Shown here: one piece after another, positions 42,364-51,943 of the stretch
Layout: every line of letters starts with the position of its first letter
Position numbering within the stretch: the first letter of the stretch is position 1
Assembly: GCF_965203655.1 (NCBI RefSeq)
Contig: NZ_CBDBDD010000002.1
Location: 1 to 64,000, forward strand
Direction: 5' to 3'
Origin: Poriferisodalis sp965203655
GTDB taxonomy: Bacteria > Actinomycetota > Acidimicrobiia > Acidimicrobiales > Poriferisodalaceae
Length of the DNA: 64,000 nt
Notes under the pieces: generated by a model
What the model was told of the DNA's origin: nothing
Database searches by the model: none
The model's input: the letters and a program-made list of their open reading frames with translations, nothing else
Translations under genes and position numbers: made by a program

Positions 42364-43962
42364 TTAACCGTCGAGCCGCTCGGCGGCCAGCTCGCGTAGC
42401 TCGGTCTTGAGCACCTTGTTTGACGGGTTCAGCGGCAGCGCCTCGACGTTCCAGAAGTAGCGGGGCACCTTGTAGTTGGCCATCTGCTCCCTGCACCACG
42501 TCCGCAGCTCGTCGGCCTCCGGCGCACCAGCCGGCGACGGCACCACGAACGCAGCGCCCGCCTCGCCGAGCCGCTCATCTGGCACGCCGATCACCGCCAC
42601 CTGGCCGATCAGCGGATGCTCGGACATGACGTTCTCCACCTCGGCGGGATACACGTTGAAGCCGCCGTTGATGTACATGTCCTTCTTGCGATCGGTGATG
42701 TCGATGTAGCCCAGCTCGTTCATCACGCAGATGTCGCCGGTATGCAGCCAGCCGTCGGCATCGATGGTCTTGGCGGTCTGCTCGGGATCGTCGAGGTAGC
42801 CGGTGGTGACGCAGTAGCCGCGTACCAGCAGCTCCCCGGGCTCGCCGGCCGGCACGTCCCGGCCGTCGTCGTCCACTACGCGCAGCTCGATGCCCGCCAG
42901 CGCCTTCCCGCTCGTGGAGGCCACCAGATCGGGCGGGTCGCCCGCCGAGCAGATCGTGGCCAGGCCGTGGGTCTCGGTCATGCCGAATGCGGTGATGACC
43001 GTCTCGAAGCCGAGCCGTTCGCGCATCGCCACGACCGTCTCCACGGGGATCGCCGCCGCACCGGTGATCGCCGAGCGCAGGCTGGACGTGTCGTACCGGT
43101 CGAGTCCTGCGAAGTTGACCATCGACTGGAAGATCGCAGGCGGACCCGGCAGCACGGTCACCCGCTCGGACTCGATCCGCTCGAGCACAGCCTCAACCTC
43201 GAACACGGGGTGAGGCAGGATCGTGGCCCCCTTCAGGATGCACGGCGTGATCGAGCCGCAGAATCCGAACGCGTGAAAGAACGGGTTGATCACCAGCATC
43301 CGATCACCCGAGCGCATCCCCAACTCGTCGGCGTACTGGCGGAAGCCGCGGATGATCGATGCCGGCCGGATCATGACGCCCTTGGGCAGCCCGGTCGTGC
43401 CCGAGGTGAACATCACCAGGCCGAGGTCGTCGCCCGTTGCTGCGGCTGCGCGCCTCGCAGCTTCTGCGACGCCGTCGGGCGTGGCTGTGGCCACGAACTC
43501 GTCGAACGAGGTCGTGCCCGGCGGTGTGTCGCCGCGCAGGATCACCGTGCGTTCGAGCGAATCGATGGTGTGACCGTCTGAGGCGGCGGTCTCGAGGTCA
43601 GCCACATAGTCGTACCCGAGGAACCCGACCACGGTGAAGAGCAGCTTGACCCTCGCCCGCGACAGCACATACGCGGCCTCGCGGCCCCGGAAGCGAGTGT
43701 TGACCGGCACGATGACGCCGCCGGCTCGCAGCGTGCCCATGGCCGCGACCACCCACTCCCAGGCGTTGGGCGCCCACAACCCGACGGCATCGCCTGCTCG
43801 GAGACCGCTCGCCACCAGCGCTGCTGCGCACGCTTCGGTGCGCGTCGCCAGCTCTGCGAATGTCATTGACATGTCGCCGTCGCGGATTGCCTCGGCGTCG
43901 CCGAACTCCGCTGCCGCCCGCTCCACGAGTGCGGGGTAGTTGTCGGGCACCGCGCTGGTCAC
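42364..43962 (-). CDS. Acyl-CoA synthetase (AMP-binding, FadD3-like)
   Basis: A 532-residue adenylate-forming ligase. The P-loop-like MFTSGTTGLPKGVM, the ITAFGMTETHGLA motif, GYLDDPEQTAKTIDADGWLHTGD, and the catalytic lysine near the C-terminus in NPSNKVLKTELRE are all present. The layout resembles FadD3-type ligases that activate steroid C/D-ring propionates, though other acids are possible. It would form acyl-AMP then acyl-CoA. The GTG at 43962 starts the protein directly before the usual N-terminal helix. Confidence 0.88.
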   Translation of the reverse strand: MTSAVPDNYPALVERAAAEFGDAEAIRDGDMSMTFAELATRTEACAAALVASGLRAGDAVGLWAPNAWEWVVAAMGTLRAGGVIVPVNTRFRGREAAYVLSRARVKLLFTVVGFLGYDYVADLETAASDGHTIDSLERTVILRGDTPPGTTSFDEFVATATPDGVAEAARRAAAATGDDLGLVMFTSGTTGLPKGVMIRPASIIRGFRQYADELGMRSGDRMLVINPFFHAFGFCGSITPCILKGATILPHPVFEVEAVLERIESERVTVLPGPPAIFQSMVNFAGLDRYDTSSLRSAITGAAAIPVETVVAMRERLGFETVITAFGMTETHGLATICSAGDPPDLVASTSGKALAGIELRVVDDDGRDVPAGEPGELLVRGYCVTTGYLDDPEQTAKTIDADGWLHTGDICVMNELGYIDITDRKKDMYINGGFNVYPAEVENVMSEHPLIGQVAVIGVPDERLGEAGAAFVVPSPAGAPEADELRTWCREQMANYKVPRYFWNVEALPLNPSNKVLKTELRELAAERLDG

Positions 43963-44076
43963 GGCGCACAGTCTTGCTGCTCGCCATCGCACGCTCACGG
44001 TGGGCGAGCCAGACTGCGGGGTGATGTCGCCTGCACACTTCCGCGGCGCAACCGCGCCCCCCATCGAGGCACCACG

Positions 44077-44988
44077 GTGATCGTCTGCTGCGGCGAGGCG
44101 CTGGTGGATGTCTTGGGCGGCGACGAGCCCGTCTCGGTGCCTGGCGGCGGGCCGATGAACACGGCGATCGCCGCGGCCCGGTTAGGTGCGCCGAGCGCGT
44201 TCGTCGGCCGGGTGTCGACCGATGCCGACGGCGAGCTCATCTGGCAGCACCTCGAGCACAACCGGGTCGACCTGCGGGCAGCCGAACGAGGTCCCGAACC
44301 CACGGCACGCGCCATCATCAGCCTCACACCGAGCCCGACCTTCCGATTCGAGGGAACCGACACCGCCGACACCGCGCTCGGATCGGCCGACCTGTCGCCG
44401 TTCGGCCCCGGCCCCCACATCGTGCACGGCGGGACGCTCGGCATGTTCCGCGGGCGCACGGCCGAGGTATTGGCCCGGCTCGCGGAACGTCACGACGGCA
44501 TCGTCTCGCTGGATCCCAACGTCCGACCGGCAGTCATCTCGGACTGGCAGCGCTGGGACCACCTCCATCAGCGGTGGCTGCAGGCCGCCGACCTCTACCG
44601 CGCTTCCAACGAGGACATCGAGTGGATCTGGCCCGGGCGCTCCGCCGAGAATTGCGCCGCCCAACTGCTCGACGGGCGAGCCGTCGCAGTGATCATCACC
44701 CGTGGCGCCGAGGGCGCGACGGTGTACACCGCCGCTGGCGCCACCGATGTGGCTGCGCCCGCCGTTGACGTCGTCGACTCGGTCGGCGCGGGAGACGCCT
44801 TCGTCGGATCCGTGCTGGCGTCTGTGTGGGATCTTCTGGACGGCAACCGGGACACCCTCGCTGCGATCAGCCTCGCCGACTGGCATGCAATCGCCAAGCG
44901 TGCAGCCGCTGCCTCAGCGATCACCTGCACACGCACCGGCGCCGATCCACCCACTGCCGCCGAGTTGGATACCGCGCTCGCGAAGTAG
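44077..44988 (+). CDS. PfkB-family sugar kinase
   Basis: A 303-residue ribokinase/fructokinase-family protein. ICGEALVDVL-type start, GGGPMNTAIAAARLG in the substrate-binding lid, and the C-terminal signature DVVDSVGAGDAFVG with the catalytic Asp are all clear. It phosphorylates a sugar or related alcohol with ATP; fructose is likeliest by pattern. The start is GTG at 44077. It is divergent from the acyl-CoA ligase and converges on the methyltransferase. Confidence 0.9.
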   Translation: MIVCCGEALVDVLGGDEPVSVPGGGPMNTAIAAARLGAPSAFVGRVSTDADGELIWQHLEHNRVDLRAAERGPEPTARAIISLTPSPTFRFEGTDTADTALGSADLSPFGPGPHIVHGGTLGMFRGRTAEVLARLAERHDGIVSLDPNVRPAVISDWQRWDHLHQRWLQAADLYRASNEDIEWIWPGRSAENCAAQLLDGRAVAVIITRGAEGATVYTAAGATDVAAPAVDVVDSVGAGDAFVGSVLASVWDLLDGNRDTLAAISLADWHAIAKRAAAASAITCTRTGADPPTAAELDTALAK

Positions 44989-44989
44989 C

Positions 44990-45865
44990 TCAGGCGACCT
45001 GCGCCATCGCCTCGCTGTGAATGAAGTGGAAGTAGCCGTCATCAGTGTCGGCCCACGCACGCCATGCGGCCGCGATGTCCTCGAGTTCGGCGGTGGTGGC
45101 GTAGCCGTACTCCACGGCTTGGGCTGCGAAGCTGCTCTTGAGACTGCGCTCGGCCCATGAGTAGCCCCAGTTGCGCCGTGTCTCTGGCGTGAAGAACTGC
45201 CACACCGAGGCCGACATCTGCACCTGGGCCAGCCCAGCGCGGCAGAACCACGAGAAGAGGTGCCGACCGGCATCGGGCTCGGCGCCGTTGTGCCGGCAGA
45301 CCTGTCGATACACCTCGCGCCAGCGCGTGATGCCCTCGCTGGCGGGAAAGCCACGCATGGTCGAGTAGTCGGAGTCGCGCACCGCCACCCAGCCGCCGGC
45401 GCGCACGACACGAGCCATCTCGCGGATCGCCCCGACGGGATCCGACAGGTGCTGCAGCACCTGGTGGGCGTAGGCCACATCGAAGCTGCCGTCGTCGTAG
45501 GGCAGCTCGTACACCGACTGCTTGGCGAGGGTCACGTTGCCGACACCTGCCTCGGCGACGGTGGCCTCGGCGGTGGCCAGGATGTCGTCGCCCACCTCGA
45601 TGCCGGTGACGTGGCCGCGTGACGCCCAGCGTGCCAGCCCGACGGTGATCGAGGCCGGGCCGCAGCCGACATCGAGGATGCGAGCGTCCGGCTCAATGAC
45701 ATGGCGCGCGAACGCGGCGCAGTCCTCGGCGGTGCGCTGCGCATGCTGGTTGACCACCGTTGCGTGGTGGCCGTGGGTGTAGACGTCGCCGCCGGTCACG
45801 GGCGGCAGCGTAACGAGCACACGCTCCGGGTCCCGCGGGCTGCTTAGCGGGAACTTGCCGTACAT
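44990..45865 (-). CDS. Class I SAM-dependent methyltransferase
   Basis: A 291-residue methyltransferase. Motif I ILDVGCGPASITVGLA, an acidic VTGIEVGDDIL for ribose binding, and FDVAYAHQVLQHLSDP as motif II mark a ubiquinone/menaquinone-type fold. The substrate is not identified. The C-terminal 100 residues are helical and extend beyond the core fold. It is divergent from the carnitine-type operon. Confidence 0.88.
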   Translation of the reverse strand: MYGKFPLSSPRDPERVLVTLPPVTGGDVYTHGHHATVVNQHAQRTAEDCAAFARHVIEPDARILDVGCGPASITVGLARWASRGHVTGIEVGDDILATAEATVAEAGVGNVTLAKQSVYELPYDDGSFDVAYAHQVLQHLSDPVGAIREMARVVRAGGWVAVRDSDYSTMRGFPASEGITRWREVYRQVCRHNGAEPDAGRHLFSWFCRAGLAQVQMSASVWQFFTPETRRNWGYSWAERSLKSSFAAQAVEYGYATTAELEDIAAAWRAWADTDDGYFHFIHSEAMAQVA

Positions 45866-45925
45866 GCATGTGTGGTGCGTCCGCGATGGACCAGCTTCAG
45901 CGCAGGCTGTGAGACAATTTGGCCG

Positions 45926-47194
45926 GTGACCGAGGGGTCAGTGACCGCGCAGGGCCGAACCCGTCCGCTCGCTCGCGAGTTGCCGACACCCGACTACTAC
46001 AGCTACCCGTGGTCGGCGCTCGCCACGGCGTCGCTCACCGCGCACGGCACCGCTGAACTGACTTGGCCCGACGGGACAGTGCTCGAATGCCACCCGATGT
46101 GGCTGCGTGAGAACGCGCCCGGTCCCGGAGGCATCGACCCGGTCACCCGTGAATGCGATCTGGACCCAGCCCACCTGGCCGGCAACCTGTCCATCAGTCG
46201 ACTGGACGTGGCCGACGGTGCGCTCGAGGTGACGTTCGAACCCGAGCAGCGCGACGCCTCCTATCACCCCGGATGGCTGCGCCACGTCGCCGAACAGCGC
46301 CATAGACCATTCGCGGACATTCCCGAGCCGGTGGCGTGGACGGCCGCGGACCGCTCCGAGCCGGCGACGCACGACGGTCCCGCCGCGCTGGACGACGACA
46401 GTGCGCTGGCCGGCGTACTCTGCGATCTCGCCCGTTACGGCCTCGTGCGTCTGGCGGGCTGCGGCACCGACCCCGGCACCGTTGCGAAGCTGGCGTGCCG
46501 CATCGGTGCGATACGCGACTCCAACTTCGGCCTGACGTGGCACGTCGACGTCGACATCACGCCGACCACGCTGGCCAATACCGGGCAGCGGCTCGGACCC
46601 CACACCGATCTGCCGACCCGGGAGGTCCCCCCGGGGCTGCAGCTGCTGCACTGCGTGGAGAACAGCGTCGAGGGCGGATGGTCGACCATGGCAGACGGGC
46701 TGGCCATCGCCGAGCACCTGCGAGCGCACGAGCCCGAAGCGTTCGAAGCGCTTACCACGCTGGAGTGGGTGTTCTTCAACCGATCGCCCGAGCACGATCA
46801 CCGCTGGCAGGGTCCCGTCATCGACACCGGCGATGGCAGGATTCCCTACACCTACCGGGCGTTCCACCCGGTGAGGGCGTTCGGGGCGATGGCCGTCGAC
46901 GACATGGACCGGGCCTATGCGGCGATGCGCCTGCTCAGCACCACCGCCGGGTCGGATCGGTTCGGTATGCGCTACCCGTTCCGTCCCGGCGACATCGTGG
47001 TGTTCGACAACCGGCGGGTGCTCCACGGGCGGGACGGCTTCGAGCCGCATGCCGGCACCCGCCGGCGGCTCATCGGCGCCTACATGGACACCGACGAGTT
47101 CTACTCGCGGCTGCGTGTGCTGATGCGCCGCCGTGCTGGGCTACTGCACACCGGTCAAGCCGGTGCCGGAAAGAAGGACCCCGCTGATGCCTGA
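45926..47194 (+). CDS. Gamma-butyrobetaine hydroxylase-like 2-oxoglutarate dioxygenase
   Basis: A 422-residue TauD-fold dioxygenase. The iron site is H226-T-D228 in GPHTDLPTREVPPGLQLLHC plus the distal His near 367 in VVFDNRRVLHGRDGF, followed by the 2-oxoglutarate Arg in TRRRLIGAYMD. These segments closely parallel gamma-butyrobetaine hydroxylase, which converts gamma-butyrobetaine to L-carnitine. The N-terminal DUF971 domain is present, but the Cys cluster that binds zinc in animal BBOX is replaced by ENAPGPGG. The next two genes encode carnitine breakdown, which supports the call. The start could instead be a GTG five codons later. Confidence 0.82.
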   Translation: MTEGSVTAQGRTRPLARELPTPDYYSYPWSALATASLTAHGTAELTWPDGTVLECHPMWLRENAPGPGGIDPVTRECDLDPAHLAGNLSISRLDVADGALEVTFEPEQRDASYHPGWLRHVAEQRHRPFADIPEPVAWTAADRSEPATHDGPAALDDDSALAGVLCDLARYGLVRLAGCGTDPGTVAKLACRIGAIRDSNFGLTWHVDVDITPTTLANTGQRLGPHTDLPTREVPPGLQLLHCVENSVEGGWSTMADGLAIAEHLRAHEPEAFEALTTLEWVFFNRSPEHDHRWQGPVIDTGDGRIPYTYRAFHPVRAFGAMAVDDMDRAYAAMRLLSTTAGSDRFGMRYPFRPGDIVVFDNRRVLHGRDGFEPHAGTRRRLIGAYMDTDEFYSRLRVLMRRRAGLLHTGQAGAGKKDPADA

Positions 47195-48074
47195 CGTCTT
47201 CATCACCTGCGCTGTCACCGGGGCGGGTGACACGGTGGGCAAGTCCGACAAGGTGCCCTACACGCCCGCCGACATCGCCCAGAACGTGATCGACGCCGCC
47301 GATGCAGGCGCTGCGATCTGCCATGTGCATGTGCGCGACCCGATCACCGGCGACGCAGGCCGCGACGTCGACTGCTACCGCGAGGTGGTCGAGCGGGTGC
47401 GGGCATCGAGCACCGATGTCGTGCTGAACCTCACGGCCGGTATGGGCGGCGACTTCGTGATCGGCTCGGTGGAGCAGCCGCTGCCGCCCGATCCGGTGCG
47501 ATCCGACATGGCCGGCGCCACCGAGCGCCTCGCCCACGTCCGCGAGCTGCTGCCGGAGATCTGCACGCTCGACTGCGGCACGATGAACTTCGGCGAGGGC
47601 AACTACGTGGCCACCAACACCCACGACACGCTCATGGAGATGGCCCGCCAGATCCAGGCGCTGGGCGTGCGGCCCGAAATCGAGGCCTTCGATACCGGCC
47701 AGCTCTGGGAGGCCAGATCGCTGGTGGAGGCCGGGGTCATCGAAGCGCCGGTGATGGTGCAGCTCTGCATGGGCATCCGCTGGGGCGCCCCGCCGGACCT
47801 GAACACGTTCATGGCGATGGTCAACAACGTGCCCGACGACTGGACGTTCTCGGCGTTCGCGCTGGGGCGCGACCAGTTGCCGTACGTGGCCCTGGCAGCG
47901 GTTGCGGGCGGCAACGCCCGGGTCGGGCTCGAAGACAACCTGTATCTCGAGCGGGGCCGCCTGGCCAGCAACGCCGACCTGACGGCTCGTGCCCGGCAGA
48001 TCCTCGAAGCTATGAACTACCGGGTCATCGGCCCCGAAGAAGTCCGCGACAAGCTCGAACTGAAGCGGCCTTGA
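47187..48074 (+). CDS. BKACE (DUF849) beta-keto acid cleavage enzyme, probable dehydrocarnitine cleavage
   Basis: A 295-residue TIM-barrel protein. CHVHVRDP holds zinc-binding histidines, LNLTAGMGGDF and TLDCGTMNFG line the barrel, and VGLEDNLYLERG carries the conserved Glu. BKACE enzymes condense a beta-keto acid with acetyl-CoA, releasing acetoacetate and a new CoA ester. Placed between a butyrobetaine hydroxylase and a carnitine-dehydrogenase-like gene, its likely substrate is 3-dehydrocarnitine, giving betainyl-CoA. It overlaps the upstream gene by 8 nt, with AAGAAGGA as ribosome site. Confidence 0.87.
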   Translation: MPDVFITCAVTGAGDTVGKSDKVPYTPADIAQNVIDAADAGAAICHVHVRDPITGDAGRDVDCYREVVERVRASSTDVVLNLTAGMGGDFVIGSVEQPLPPDPVRSDMAGATERLAHVRELLPEICTLDCGTMNFGEGNYVATNTHDTLMEMARQIQALGVRPEIEAFDTGQLWEARSLVEAGVIEAPVMVQLCMGIRWGAPPDLNTFMAMVNNVPDDWTFSAFALGRDQLPYVALAAVAGGNARVGLEDNLYLERGRLASNADLTARARQILEAMNYRVIGPEEVRDKLELKRP

Positions 48075-49111
48075 CCGACCCATCCTCCATCGGCCATGCG
48101 GGCGGGGCCGATAGCGGACTGCCCGCCCGCGTGTGCGTGGTCGGTGCTGGGGTGATCGGCGCGGCGTGGGCTGCACGCTGGGCGCTGTGCGGCGTCGACG
48201 TGGCAGTCCACGACCTCTCGCCGACAACCGCCCAGCGTGTGGAGGCAACGCTGCACGCGGCCAAGGTCGCCTGGGAACGCTTGGGCCTGCGCGAGATGGC
48301 GGCTCTCGGCGAGGTCACGTGCGCCGGCGGCGTCCGCGACGCCTTGGGTGACGCCATTCTGGTGCACGAGTGCGTGCCCGAGCGCTTGGAGGTCAAGCAG
48401 TCCGTCTACGCAGAGGTCGAAACCGCTGCTGCGCCCGATGCCGTGATCGCGTCGTCCACGTCGGGCATCCGACCCAGCGAGCTGCAGGCTGACATGCGCC
48501 ACCCCGAACGCCTCGTCGTGGCGCATCCGTTCAATCCCGTGTACCTGCTGCCGCTCGTCGAGGTCGTAGCTGGCAGCGATACCTCCGAGCATGCAGTCCA
48601 GAGGGCGATGGGCTGGTTGACCGCCGCGGGCATGTCGCCGCTGCGGGTGCGCTCCGAGATCGACGGCTTCGTGGCCGACCGCCTGATGGAGGCTCTGTGG
48701 CGGGAGGCGCTGTGGCTGGTGCACGACGGCGTCGCCACCGTCGCCGAGATCGATGACGCCATGCGCCTCGGCTTCGGGCTGCGCTGGGCGCAGATGGGCG
48801 TCTTTGGGACCTACGCCACGGCCGGCGGCGAGGGCGGTTTCCGGCACTTCATCGAGCACTTCGGCCCGACGCTCAACCAGCCGTGGACCAAGCTCACCGA
48901 CGTGCCGGAACTGACCCCGGAGTTCATCGCCACGCTGATCGCCCAGTCCGACGAGCAGTCACGCGATCAATCGATCGAAGAACTCTGCGCGGCACGAGAC
49001 CGCAACCTCGTCGACCTGCTGCTGGCGCTAGAAGCCAACGACTGGGGCGCCGGCCGCAGCTTGGCTGTCTTGCGTGAGCGGTTCGCCGGCCGGCAATCCG
49101 ACCAGAGCTGA
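48071..49111 (+). CDS. L-carnitine dehydrogenase-like 3-hydroxyacyl-CoA dehydrogenase family protein
   Basis: A 346-residue NAD-dependent dehydrogenase. The N-terminal Rossmann motif VVGAGVIGAAWAARWALCG, the SSTSGIRPSELQ segment and HPFNPVYLLPLVEVV match L-carnitine dehydrogenases. The C-terminal LRWAQMGVFGTYATAGGEGGFRHF agrees as well. It oxidises the 3-hydroxyl of L-carnitine to 3-dehydrocarnitine. It starts at TTG within the stop of the BKACE gene (TTGA). The C-terminal thioesterase domain found fused in many relatives is missing; a matching stand-alone protein is at 59532-60080. Confidence 0.85.
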   Translation: MTDPSSIGHAGGADSGLPARVCVVGAGVIGAAWAARWALCGVDVAVHDLSPTTAQRVEATLHAAKVAWERLGLREMAALGEVTCAGGVRDALGDAILVHECVPERLEVKQSVYAEVETAAAPDAVIASSTSGIRPSELQADMRHPERLVVAHPFNPVYLLPLVEVVAGSDTSEHAVQRAMGWLTAAGMSPLRVRSEIDGFVADRLMEALWREALWLVHDGVATVAEIDDAMRLGFGLRWAQMGVFGTYATAGGEGGFRHFIEHFGPTLNQPWTKLTDVPELTPEFIATLIAQSDEQSRDQSIEELCAARDRNLVDLLLALEANDWGAGRSLAVLRERFAGRQSDQS

Positions 49112-49147
49112 GGGACGCGCCGCGGCGGCCCGGGCGCGTTCGCGCGG

Positions 49148-49348
49148 TTATTCCTCGATCAGCACCGCGTACTCGGGGCAGTTGGCAGCAGCAAGGCGAG
49201 CCTTGTCCTCCATGCCTGCGGGCACCTCGCCGTCGCCGGCCGCAGTGGCGTAGCCGTAGTCGTCCACATCGAAGAGTTCCGGCGCCAGCGAGTAGCAGCG
49301 GTTGTGGCCCTGGCACTTGTCGGTATCCACACTGATCCGCACGAGCAT
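49148..49348 (-). CDS. 3Fe-4S ferredoxin
   Basis: A 66-residue ferredoxin. The cluster motif is C12-x2-H15-x2-C18 with a distal Cys57 in NCPEYA, that is, a His in place of the second Cys, typical of [3Fe-4S] ferredoxins that feed cytochromes P450. No P450 lies next to it, but the CYP at 7524-8846 is a candidate partner. It stands alone, convergent with the carnitine operon. Confidence 0.9.
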   Translation of the reverse strand: MLVRISVDTDKCQGHNRCYSLAPELFDVDDYGYATAAGDGEVPAGMEDKARLAAANCPEYAVLIEE

Positions 49349-49526
49349 TCCTTCCTGCAGGCCGCTGGGGCCAAGTATTGGCGGGGCGCGGCGGTGCCCC
49401 TGTGGGCCAGAAGCTAGCGCGGCTGTGCGCCGTGCCCGGCGTGTGAAGCGTCATGCAATTCCGGCAGCGAGCCAATCTGCGCCGTAGCCTTGCGATGTCT
49501 GCGCCCGCATACGCCAAGGGGATGCC

Positions 49527-51872
49527 ATGTCCGACGCCAACGCCCGACTTGCCGCACTTCGAGCCAAGCGCACAGGCGCTCCAGCCGCCGCGGCGGCGAC
49601 CAACGGCGCCGAGGAAGACCCCACCAAGGTCTGGCACAAGACGGCCTGCGTGCTGTGCTCCAACAACTGCGGCATCGAGGTGCGGCTCGACGGTCGCAAG
49701 ATCACGCGGGTACGCGGCGACAAGGAGCACCCCGCCTCGAAGGGCTACACCTGCGAGAAGGCCCTGCGGATCGACTACTACCAGAACGGGCGCGACCGCA
49801 TCAGCAGCCCGCTGCGTCGCAGGGACGACGGCACCTTCGAAGAGGTGTCGTGGGACGTTGCCATCGCCGAGGTCGCCGAGCGTCTGACCGGCATCCGTGA
49901 CTCGGTCGGCGGCGACAAGATCCTGTACTACGGCGGCGGCGGGCAGGGCAACCACTTCCCCGGTGCGTACGCCCGCGGCGTGCTGCAGACGCTGGGCGTC
50001 AAGTACCGCTCGAATGCGCTCGCCCAGGAGAAGACCGGCATGTTCTGGGCGCAGGGCAAGATGTTCGGCCGCCAGAACCTCGGCGCCATGGGCGACTTCG
50101 AGCACACCGACTGCGCGGTGTTCATCGGCAAGAACCCCTGGCAGAGCCATGGTTTCCCCGAGTCGCGCAACGAGCTCAACAAGATCCGCAACGACGACGA
50201 GCGCAAGCTCGTGGTGATGGACCCGCGGGTGTCCGAGACCGCAGCGATGGCCGATCACCACCTGCGCGTCCGCCCCGGCACCGATGCGTGGGCGTTGGCC
50301 GCGCTGCTGGCGATCATGGTCGAGGAGGGGCTGACCGACGAGCAGTTCCTCGCGGAGCAGTGCACCGGCTGGGACGAGCTGCGCGACCTGATTTCGGGCG
50401 CCGACATCGCCGACTGTGCTCGCAAGTGCGGCATCGACGAGGCCGAGCTGCGTGCGGCGGCACGCACGATGGGCACCGCCAAGTCGCTGTCCACCGAGGA
50501 AGACCTCGGCATCGAGATGGCGCCCCACTCCACACTGAACAGCTGGCTGCAGCGGCTGCTGTACCTGGTGACCGGCAACTTCGCCAAGCCGGGCGGCATG
50601 AACCTGCCGCTGCGGCTCGCTCCCATCTGCGGCCACTCTGGCGAGGGCGAGACCGACCCCGTCACCGGCAACGCCATGCTCTCGGGCCTCGTCGCCTGCG
50701 CGGCGATCCCCGACTGCATCGACACCGATCACCCGAACCGCTTCCGGGGAATGATCGTGGAGTCGGCGAACCCGCTGCACACGCTGCCGGATTCGAAGCG
50801 GTTCCGTGAGGCCTTCGCCAAGCTGGAGTGCCTGGTGGTGATCGACGTTGCGATGACCGAAACGGCTCGGGCGGCCGACTACGTGCTGCCGGCCTGCTCG
50901 CAGTACGAGAAGCCCGAGGCGACGTTCTTCGCCGGCGAGATGCCTGCGAACTACTTCCAGGTGCGACACCCGATCCTCGAGCCGCTGGGCGAGTCGCTGC
51001 CCGAGGCCGAGATCCACAGCCGGCTGGTGGCTGCGATGGGCGGTCGCCCCGCGGGCACCGATGGGCTGGCCGATGCGGCCCAGCAGGGTCGTGATGCCTT
51101 CATCGAGGCGCTGGGACAGGCGTCGACCACTGATCCCGACGTGGGGGCCAAGCTGCCGGTGGTGCTGTACGACTCGCTGGGTCCGACGCTGGGCAACATG
51201 GCGCCCGCGGCGATCATGTTCGGCTCTGCCATGCAGGCTTCGATGCGCTATCCCGACGAGGTGCGGGCCGCTGGCGTCGAGGGCGAAGGGCTGGAACTGG
51301 CCAGCAACCTGTTCGACAAGCTCGTCGACTCGCCGTCGGGAATGATCTACAGCGTCAGCGAGTACTCCCAGACCTGGGACCGCATCGCACACCCCGACGG
51401 CAAGATCCACCTGTACATCGAGGAGCTCGAAGACGAGTTCCGGTCGCTGGCCGACGAGGAGCCGGCCATCGGCCAGGACCGCTTCCCGTTCGTGCTCTCA
51501 GCGGGCGAGCGCCGGTCGTCCAACGCCAACGATGTGATCCGTGATCCCGCGTGGCGCAAGAAGGACAAGGCGGGCTCGCTGCGGATCAATCCCGACGACG
51601 CCACCACGCTCGGCGTCGTGGACGGGGACCGGGTGAGGATCGTTTCCAAGCGGGGCGAAGCCGAAGCACCCGCGGAGGTCACCGACACGGTCATGGCCGG
51701 CCACGTGACACTCCCCCACGGGTTCGGCACCGAGTATCCCGACGAGGACGGCGAGCACAAGATCCACGGCGTGGCCGTCAACGAGCTCACCGACATCGAA
51801 GACCGTGACTGGCTCTCACTCACCCCCCACCACAAGCACGTCCGGGTAGCCCTAGAACCCGTCGCCGGCTGA
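49527..51872 (+). CDS. Molybdopterin-dependent oxidoreductase
   Basis: A 781-residue protein of the DMSO-reductase superfamily. The N-terminal [4Fe-4S] site is C41-x2-C44-x3-C48 plus C76. The centre has IGKNPWQSHGFPESRNEL and VVMDPRVSETAAMADHHLRV of the Mo-cofactor domain. The C-terminal dinucleotide-binding domain ends in GFGTEYPDEDGEHKIHGVAVNEL and LTPHHKHVRVALEP. No signal peptide is seen, so it is cytosolic. The substrate is unknown, and the Mo ligand position does not show an obvious Cys or Sec. A degenerate second copy of its 3' end lies at 54031-54257. Confidence 0.88.
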   Translation: MSDANARLAALRAKRTGAPAAAAATNGAEEDPTKVWHKTACVLCSNNCGIEVRLDGRKITRVRGDKEHPASKGYTCEKALRIDYYQNGRDRISSPLRRRDDGTFEEVSWDVAIAEVAERLTGIRDSVGGDKILYYGGGGQGNHFPGAYARGVLQTLGVKYRSNALAQEKTGMFWAQGKMFGRQNLGAMGDFEHTDCAVFIGKNPWQSHGFPESRNELNKIRNDDERKLVVMDPRVSETAAMADHHLRVRPGTDAWALAALLAIMVEEGLTDEQFLAEQCTGWDELRDLISGADIADCARKCGIDEAELRAAARTMGTAKSLSTEEDLGIEMAPHSTLNSWLQRLLYLVTGNFAKPGGMNLPLRLAPICGHSGEGETDPVTGNAMLSGLVACAAIPDCIDTDHPNRFRGMIVESANPLHTLPDSKRFREAFAKLECLVVIDVAMTETARAADYVLPACSQYEKPEATFFAGEMPANYFQVRHPILEPLGESLPEAEIHSRLVAAMGGRPAGTDGLADAAQQGRDAFIEALGQASTTDPDVGAKLPVVLYDSLGPTLGNMAPAAIMFGSAMQASMRYPDEVRAAGVEGEGLELASNLFDKLVDSPSGMIYSVSEYSQTWDRIAHPDGKIHLYIEELEDEFRSLADEEPAIGQDRFPFVLSAGERRSSNANDVIRDPAWRKKDKAGSLRINPDDATTLGVVDGDRVRIVSKRGEAEAPAEVTDTVMAGHVTLPHGFGTEYPDEDGEHKIHGVAVNELTDIEDRDWLSLTPHHKHVRVALEPVAG

Positions 51873-51943
51873 ACCACCGCCGCTTCATTGCGAGGGCCAT
51901 CACAGCCGCTCGACGAACTCGTCCGACGAGTCGGGCCTTCGAG

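Noticed and set aside
48924..51410. 828-codon open frame on the minus strand opposite the molybdopterin oxidoreductase
   Set aside because: It is the mirror frame of a strongly coding high-GC gene with clear Fe-S and Mo motifs on the plus strand; the mirror protein is rich in His, Arg and Val and has no domain.
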